A stretch of 64,000 bases of DNA from an uncultured Burkholderiales bacterium (GTDB lineage Bacteria > Pseudomonadota > Gammaproteobacteria > Burkholderiales > Burkholderiaceae_C). This document shows, one piece after another, positions 63,603 to 64,000 of the stretch; position 1 is the first letter of the stretch; the number at the start of each line of letters is the position of its first letter. Both the position numbers and the translations under genes were made by a program. A model generated the notes under the pieces. It ran no database searches. It was not told the DNA's origin and worked only from the letters and a program-made list of their open reading frames with translations. The stretch spans positions 1-64,000 of the forward strand of contig CAIZSE010000082.1 in the NCBI GenBank assembly GCA_903935585.1, read 5' to 3'.

Positions 63603-64000
63603 GGCGTGAATCCAATTTGGCAGGGCTAGACAACAAAACGCCACCGCGAAGGGTGGCGAAGTTGAAAGTGGTGCGCTGGCGGGGATCACAAATCAGGCTG
63701 CAGCCTGCATGGATGCTAGGCTCTCATCAATCCAATTTTCAGAGTACCGCCAAAAATACCGCAAATTCGCAAAGTGTTGTTCTTATGGTGATTTTGACAC
63801 GGCGTGACACACAGTGACGCGAATCGTATTCTTTGAGTTCAATGCCAAGCGGGACGATGCAACCATTAAGCAAACCAACTCTATCGCTTTTTATATGCCA
63901 AATAGCCCTTTAGCCCTTATAGAACGTGCGCAAGCAGCTATCAAATGCATAGCGAATATAGTGACGTTTGCACCTGAAAAATAAGTCAGCGGCCACGCTG
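63603..64000. other. Intergenic end region with a broken gene candidate
   Basis: These 398 bases contain no intact gene. A GTG-started 56-codon frame at 63814-63984 on the plus strand begins VTRIVFFEFNAKRDDATIKQ, faintly like the N-terminus of a BrnT-type toxin (FEFDPAKDAAN pattern), then becomes unrelated where it enters the repeat at 63902. I treat it as a possible degraded remnant only. Short frames around 63709-63807 could not be supported. Confidence 0.3.
63902..63946 (+). repeat. Comamonad-type short intergenic repeat (candidate)
   Basis: The stretch containing TAGCCCTTATAGAACGTGCG followed by CAAGCAGCTATCAAA matches, from memory, a short intergenic repeat frequent in Comamonadaceae (Acidovorax/Rhodoferax relatives), recognisable by GCGCAAGCAGCTATCAAA. 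No second copy was noticed in this window, so the call rests on recall only. Confidence 0.45.

Noticed and set aside
1-64000. tRNA or rRNA genes
   Set aside because: Intergenic regions were scanned for T-loop and acceptor patterns; none was convincing, but a covariance search was not possible.

Overview
The window is a bacterial chromosome segment, most likely from a freshwater-type member of the Comamonadaceae (Burkholderiales, Betaproteobacteria). This is inferred from the gene content (Calvin-subtype fba, the pgk/pyk/fba/purC/purEK/tsaC neighbourhood, def-fmt-azlCD, yajC-secDF), the generally high G+C with NNC/NNG-rich codon use, and a short intergenic repeat at the right end that resembles one I remember from comamonad genomes. 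No rRNA, tRNA, CRISPR array, transposase, integrase or phage gene was recognised.

Left part (1-16.6 kb). A truncated pyrF is followed by a GntR/FCD regulator that faces a ten-gene plus-strand operon. That operon encodes a class III CoA-transferase, two crotonase-fold enzymes, an SsuABC/TauABC-type importer, a PuuE-like deacetylase, an SDR protein, an acyl-CoA dehydrogenase and an MmgE/PrpD protein. It looks like an uptake-and-CoA-degradation route for an unidentified carboxylic acid. A minus-strand block follows: amidase, DMT exporter, type 4 uracil-DNA glycosylase, rimI, tsaB and another DMT exporter.

Accessory island (16.7-28.0 kb). G+C drops visibly and the genes form one minus-strand operon: KstD-like flavoprotein, SDR, a complete branched-chain-type ABC importer (with LivM and LivG fused), an old-yellow-enzyme reductase, a broken MBL-fold gene, a tandem EthD protein and a DMT permease. 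A divergent IclR regulator has a good palindromic operator just before its RBS. The substrate is unknown; the enzyme set fits a cyclic or unsaturated ketone or terpenoid-like compound.

Middle (28-53 kb). dacB and a SemiSWEET gene are coupled. A GDSL lipoprotein and an OmpW porin follow behind a striking palindromic region. The housekeeping block purE-purK-tsaC, purC, fba, pyk, pgk comes next, then azlCD-fmt-def. A defence-like operon is inserted between fba and purC: a type III-like restriction helicase/nuclease (1083 aa), a MazF/PemK-like protein, a beta-class DNA methyltransferase and a 611-aa SWIM zinc-finger protein. All junctions are within a few bases or overlapping, and purC itself is coupled to the end. 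This is the most interesting feature of the window.

Right part (53-64 kb). An eptA-type phosphoethanolamine transferase and a PAP2 phosphatase face each other between def and dprA, followed by the yajC-secD-secF translocase operon, an RhtA-like exporter, a coiled-coil envelope protein with a PEAK repeat tail and a crotonase-fold protein. The last 400 bases hold no intact gene.
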